DNA of 21,219 nucleotides, from the NCBI GenBank assembly GCA_005223375.1, contig RXOD01004510.1, positions 1-21,219 of the forward strand, written 5' to 3'. Source of the DNA: Amoebophrya sp. AT5.2 (lineage: Eukaryota > Sar > Dinophyceae > Syndiniales > Amoebophryaceae). Of the stretch, positions 20,901 through 21,219 are shown in pieces (position 1 is the first letter of the stretch; each line of letters begins with the position of its first letter). The position numbers and the translations under genes are program-made. The notes under the pieces are model-generated. The model saw only the letters and a list, made by a program, of their open reading frames with translations, searched no databases and was not told where the DNA came from.

Positions 20901-21219
20901 TCTCCAGGTACCTTGGGTCCCCGGTCTCTGACGCGATGAGTAACCGGCGTAGCCGGCTTGTGAACGACATTTGGCTCGTGATGAACTTCTGCTTGCCGTA
21001 GGGCGGCCGCAGGCACATGATGCCGCTGGGACACAGAGGCATGTTCGCGTCCCACCCGCCGCGCGTCCAGCAGATGTAACCGAGTTTGCACTCGATGGGC
21101 TCTCCCATCCCGGTATCGGGACAGGTGCTGCCCTCGGGGCAGGGCTCGCAGTCGCCGCGGCCCGTGAAGTTCTGGTAGGTCCCCGCCGGACACGGCAGCG
21201 GCTCCGTCGGCGGGACCAG
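8048..21219 (-). CDS. Giant GCC2/GCC3-repeat polytopic membrane protein (5' partial)
   Basis: Model: complement(join(8048..8956, 9281..9570, 9922..10048, 11502..11540, 11616..12446, 12855..13322, 13477..14123, 14258..14639, 14884..16415, 16614..>21219)), at least 3,276 residues, open at the right edge. Order: GCC2/GCC3 (ephrin-receptor-like) repeats of the CPAGTY / CPPGFxC type; a charged insertion of about 340 residues; more GCC repeats; an acidic linker; a large ectodomain-like region; about 8-10 hydrophobic helices in exons 4-6; and a charged tail with CPKC, CETC and CWRC motifs. GCC2/GCC3 repeats are normally extracellular and disulfide-rich, so the Cys-rich part should face outside and the tail the cytosol. 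Similar GCC2/GCC3 membrane proteins are annotated in alveolates without a known function. The start and signal peptide lie beyond the window. All exons are in frame in this model. Borders of exons 5 to 9 are less certain because of repeat-bounded introns. Confidence 0.88.
9281..9570 (-). CDS. Giant gene, exon 9: acidic helical tail
   Basis: In the GT-AG model it starts GPRAGAESPQNFFHH and continues LPPGPTIEKRIETQESTQQ, with a charged helix (DDDLTTLIKMGQKNLPVIDI; EEEALALERKEQWALYPVPG) to MEQER, then donor AGG|GTATAA at 9280 (phase 0). If intron 8 is removed at its inverted repeats the exon would begin at 9502. The following intron 8957-9280 is 324 nt and ends CACTACAG. Confidence 0.75.
9571..9921 (-). 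other. Intron 8: inverted-repeat ends and internal hairpin
   Basis: The canonical choice is GTGGTAA at 9921 to CTTTTCTTTTTAG at 9571 (phase 1, 351 nt). However CCAGGTGGTAA at 9925-9915 is repeated, inverted and exact, as TTACCACCTGG at 9511-9501, each followed inward by CTGGTA after 0 or 8 nt. Splicing within these ends (9503-9922) would also keep frame, giving RERPGPTIEKR. The two models differ by 23 residues of exon 9. A GC-rich hairpin lies inside. Confidence 0.6.
9806..9829. repeat. Perfect 11-bp GC hairpin in intron 8
   Basis: CCGCCCGGCGC (9806-9816), loop AA, GCGCCGGGCGG (9819-9829), all paired. Looser pairing extends outwards (GGCGCC near 9793 with GGCGC near 9836; CCCCACAATGGGG at 9782-9794 is a second small hairpin). 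On sequence alone it could be a terminator-like stem, but in an intron of a protist gene a structural or transposon origin is more likely. Confidence 0.85.
9922..10048 (-). CDS. Giant gene, exon 8: cytosolic tail
   Basis: Starts after CTTTTTCGCAG (10049) and reads VFTPRSMRRYRHVLDNAYQK, ILNLSEERQYSVIRQKEDRERP, ending at CCA G|GTGGTAA. Basic and helical, as expected of a cytosolic tail just after the last membrane helix. In the alternative model the exon starts at TTC (10045). The next splice is discussed under intron 8. Confidence 0.75.
10487..10519. repeat. AT-rich flanking repeat, copy 1
   Basis: 33 nt of A/T with a single C that match 11434-11466 at 28 of 33 positions in the same orientation (27 of the first 29). 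They lie just outside the tandem-repeat block on its left. They could be terminal repeats or remnants of a target-site duplication. Low complexity makes the match less significant than its length suggests. Confidence 0.6.
10587..10941. repeat. 32-bp inverted repeat bracketing tandem units
   Basis: 10587-10618 (begins CAAAGCACGTCCACACG) and 10910-10941 are reverse complements at 31 of 32 positions. Similarity continues outwards more loosely, with TCACCCAGCACC near 10561 against GGTGCTGGTGAT near 10969-10980. The arms are separated by 291 bp that contain the left tandem array, so a transcript could form a very large hairpin. Confidence 0.85.
10695..10885. repeat. Left tandem array, about 72-bp units
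   Basis: Units beginning GCATCA occur at 10695, 10767 and 10838 (spacing 72 and 71). Each contains a variant of CGTGAAACCGTATCAC followed by a CAGCCAAA segment and, in the first two, a GCGCTGCTTTG segment. The core is the reverse complement of the core in the right array, so the two arrays face each other. Confidence 0.8.
10976..11330. repeat. Right tandem array, 70-bp units
   Basis: The motif GTGATACGGTTTCACATGTG and variants begins at 10976, 11057, 11127, 11197, 11267 and 11292. The regular spacing is 70 bp; the first interval is 81 because of an 11-bp insertion, and the last is a 25-bp partial unit. Each full unit then reads GACGCCGTGAAAC, CTTAAAGCAGCGGAT and GGCGTCGGGGTGCTG with small changes. 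Within a unit, GTTTCAC and GTGAAAC form a small palindrome around CATGTG. Repeats are adjacent without unique spacers, so this is not a CRISPR array. Confidence 0.85.
11434..11466. repeat. AT-rich flanking repeat, copy 2
   Basis: Right-hand partner of 10487-10519, in direct orientation, directly abutting the possible coding end of exon 7 (KYF). The two copies bracket about 914 bp of repeat-rich DNA. Confidence 0.6.
11502..11540 (-). CDS. Giant gene, exon 7 (small, CxxC motif)
   Basis: After a possible 75-nt intron (11541-11615, GTTTGC to GCGTAG) the frame reads NAGLWCPKCHELT, then donor GTCGAC. The reading stays open for 14 further codons (to about 11460), ending QSIQKYFK, and looks protein-like. 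A longer exon to 11466 is therefore possible if the next splice uses the shared TTCA at 11465-11462 and 10045-10042, giving QKY joined to FTPRSMRRY. Both models keep frame. The CPKC pair is the first of several CxxC motifs in the tail. Confidence 0.5.
11616..12446 (-). CDS. Giant gene, exon 6: core membrane domain
   Basis: 277 codons from ATDLVASWTFPKEEGEEEEE to FDLAID. After an acidic, Glu-rich start come strong hydrophobic segments: AAMALILSPIVLIAIFMFPL, DLIFYMLFGILMAPFQVMMD, YYFIQCYFTWGIVLKILAVT and KLVRFISFLIW, with basic loops (KYRWRNRLVRWMF; KASVAAKKFYREVTRNLKVK), and a last weaker helix HMDLVLRATLATLGI. The basic loops suggest a cytosolic side. The C-terminal donor I use is GAC|GTTTGC at 11615. 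Confidence 0.88.
12447..12854 (-). other. Intron 5: direct- and inverted-repeat bordered, non-GT donor
   Basis: The exon 5 end and exon 6 start share an 8-bp direct repeat with one mismatch: GCCACGGA at 12854-12847 and GCCACCGA at 12446-12439. Just beside these lie GATGCTAACC (12848-12839) and GGTAGCATC (12435-12427), inverted with a 1-nt gap. Removing one copy of the direct repeat plus the interval keeps the frame (ERATDLVASW). The intron ends CCTAG, a normal acceptor, but starts GC in the simplest model. Stops occur in the interval, so it cannot be read through. Confidence 0.6.
12855..13322 (-). CDS. Giant gene, exon 5: membrane helices and acidic loop
   Basis: Starts after AAACAG at 13323 (VMLEFSYASFFGENAVEF) and contains two or three further hydrophobic segments (AVEFIVGFRVLMMFMEGVL, LLVGPLAAACEVVLFVATMG, ELVLAIAERLLLGSIIAL), then a basic stretch and a long acidic loop (DPDDADSDAEEGEDEEEEEELER). 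No GT dinucleotide lies in the coding tail between YNV near 12930 and the stop at 12771, so the donor must be non-GT or much earlier. I placed it at AGA|GCCACG (GC-AG), which gives ELER joined to ATDLVASWTFP. Confidence 0.75.
13477..14123 (-). CDS. Giant gene, exon 4: first membrane helices
   Basis: Begins after ATCAG at 14124 (phase 1; joined reading MTLGEFDEDDEDTHYWLMI) and ends at CTC ATG|GTAAGC, the most consensus donor in the window. Hydrophobic stretches likely to span the membrane: GIPVYMVLYAVVGLASVFMC, VQGVLIASLPVMVLFAIIIM, SGISFFLAGFFMLWSGSKLI, and HLIWCAMLIVLPLM, which continues into exon 5. The preceding intron 14124-14257 is 134 nt. Confidence 0.88.
14258..14639 (-). CDS. Giant gene, exon 3: acidic beta-rich segment
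   Basis: 127 codons starting right after TCTTCAG at 14640 (VKPVAELFLDFNTMEIVIEP) and ending at CTC G|GTACCG. Alternating hydrophobic and acidic strands (EFVIRCDYEEE, TQIYYITRDPISYDLYIED, PRHVTFNMDFYQM) fit the last extracellular beta domain before the membrane. The preceding intron 14640-14883 is 244 nt, phase 0, GT-AG. Confidence 0.88.
14884..16415 (-). CDS. Giant gene, exon 2: juxtamembrane ectodomain
   Basis: About 511 codons from the acceptor TGCAG at 16416 (N-terminal LQDASNQTTVPPPPSANAT) to the donor GAG|GTACTG at 14883. It starts with a sequon-rich linker, then YAIPIVDPYTKALCRFCDP and a CPVCDYHYDY cluster, a Pro-rich Cys segment (CYPPRECWESRY), and a long region with regular hydrophobic alternation (for example GHYLIYIMTSKY, FEIKVFAMVALEIRVEVHLLHG) that looks like a beta-sandwich-type extracellular domain. 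The end is acidic (EDHDDCEEDDGSEDDCEIYD). No named domain recognised. Confidence 0.88.
16614..21219 (-). CDS. Giant gene, exon 1 in window: GCC2/GCC3 repeat ectodomain
   Basis: 1,535 codons and open to the window edge, where the frame already reads CPAGTYQNFTGRGDCEPC, a typical GCC repeat. The Cys-rich repeats occupy about 21,219-20,990 and 19,880-18,440, with recurring CPAG, CPPG, PGxYC and PGxxC units and NFT and NVT sequons. Between them lies a charged, almost Cys-free insertion. After 18,400 comes a second low-Cys, Asp/Glu/Lys-rich stretch to about 16,900, then a charged helical end. The donor is C|GTAACT at 16613 (phase 1). The next intron (16416-16613, 198 nt) ends in TGCAG. Confidence 0.9.
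19880..20990 (-). other. Charged insertion splitting the GCC2/GCC3 repeats
   Basis: About 350 to 370 residues almost without cysteine interrupt the repeat array, from FITSQMSFTSRLRRLLIAS to RRELQLRDSPTITGLPI. They are Arg/Lys/Glu-rich and helical, with an acidic DEEEEGDEHTIHFYRFMNHYYYDPDE segment in the middle. There is no in-frame stop and no obvious GT-AG pair that would remove it cleanly, so it appears to be translated. It resembles no domain I know. Confidence 0.6.

Noticed and set aside
18980..21193. 737-codon alternative minus-strand frame across the GCC repeats
   Set aside because: It is an out-of-frame reading of the same DNA. The repeat cysteines and CPAG/CPPG units are in the other frame, and this one is an Arg/Gly/Ala-rich shadow.

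Overview
The window looks like nuclear DNA of a protist. Every protein I can support lies on the minus strand. The two large genes are split by short introns (75 to 420 nt, one of about 1.4 kb), most of which fit GT-AG. The largest protein joins many GCC2/GCC3 (ephrin-receptor-like) cysteine repeats to a polytopic membrane domain, an architecture I associate mainly with alveolates (apicomplexans, perkinsids, dinoflagellates, ciliates). High GC, gene-dense same-strand layout, and a few introns bounded by short direct or inverted repeats instead of clear GT donors point to the dinoflagellate lineage. A syndinian such as Amoebophrya, where repeat-bounded introner-type introns are known, is one candidate. 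That placement is an inference and is not proven by the window.

Region by region (plus coordinates, genes read right to left): 1-1270 holds nothing I recognise. 1271-5540 is a two-exon SNF2-family chromatin-remodelling ATPase of the SNF2/STH1/BRG1 type, about 1,351 residues, with a histidine-rich insertion in its first ATPase lobe. 5541-6466 is intergenic with small repeats. 6467-6766 is a short charged helical ORF or exon of unknown gene. 6767-8047 is intergenic. 8048-21219 is one giant gene in at least ten exons. It is open at the right edge, so its signal peptide and start are outside the window, and it encodes at least about 3,276 residues in the model given. From the N-terminal side it has GCC2/GCC3 repeats with a large charged insertion, a second acidic linker, a large beta-rich-looking extracellular region, a cluster of roughly 8 to 10 predicted membrane helices, and a charged cytosolic tail with several CxxC motifs.

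The introns of the giant gene are the most unusual part. Intron 7 (about 1.4 kb) carries two tandem arrays of about 70-bp units in opposite orientations, a near-perfect 32-bp inverted repeat, and a pair of AT-rich direct repeats. Intron 8 has an 11-bp perfect inverted repeat near its two ends and a GC-rich perfect hairpin in its middle. Intron 5 has no plausible GT donor near its acidic exon end but has an 8-bp direct repeat and a short inverted repeat at its borders. Together these suggest introns made by transposon-like insertion, superimposed on ordinary spliceosomal introns.

The SNF2 protein would act in the nucleus on nucleosomes. The giant protein would sit in a cell-surface or internal membrane. 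Nothing in the window links the two functionally. Exon borders are my hand predictions from frame, splice dinucleotides and protein continuity; no transcript data were available.
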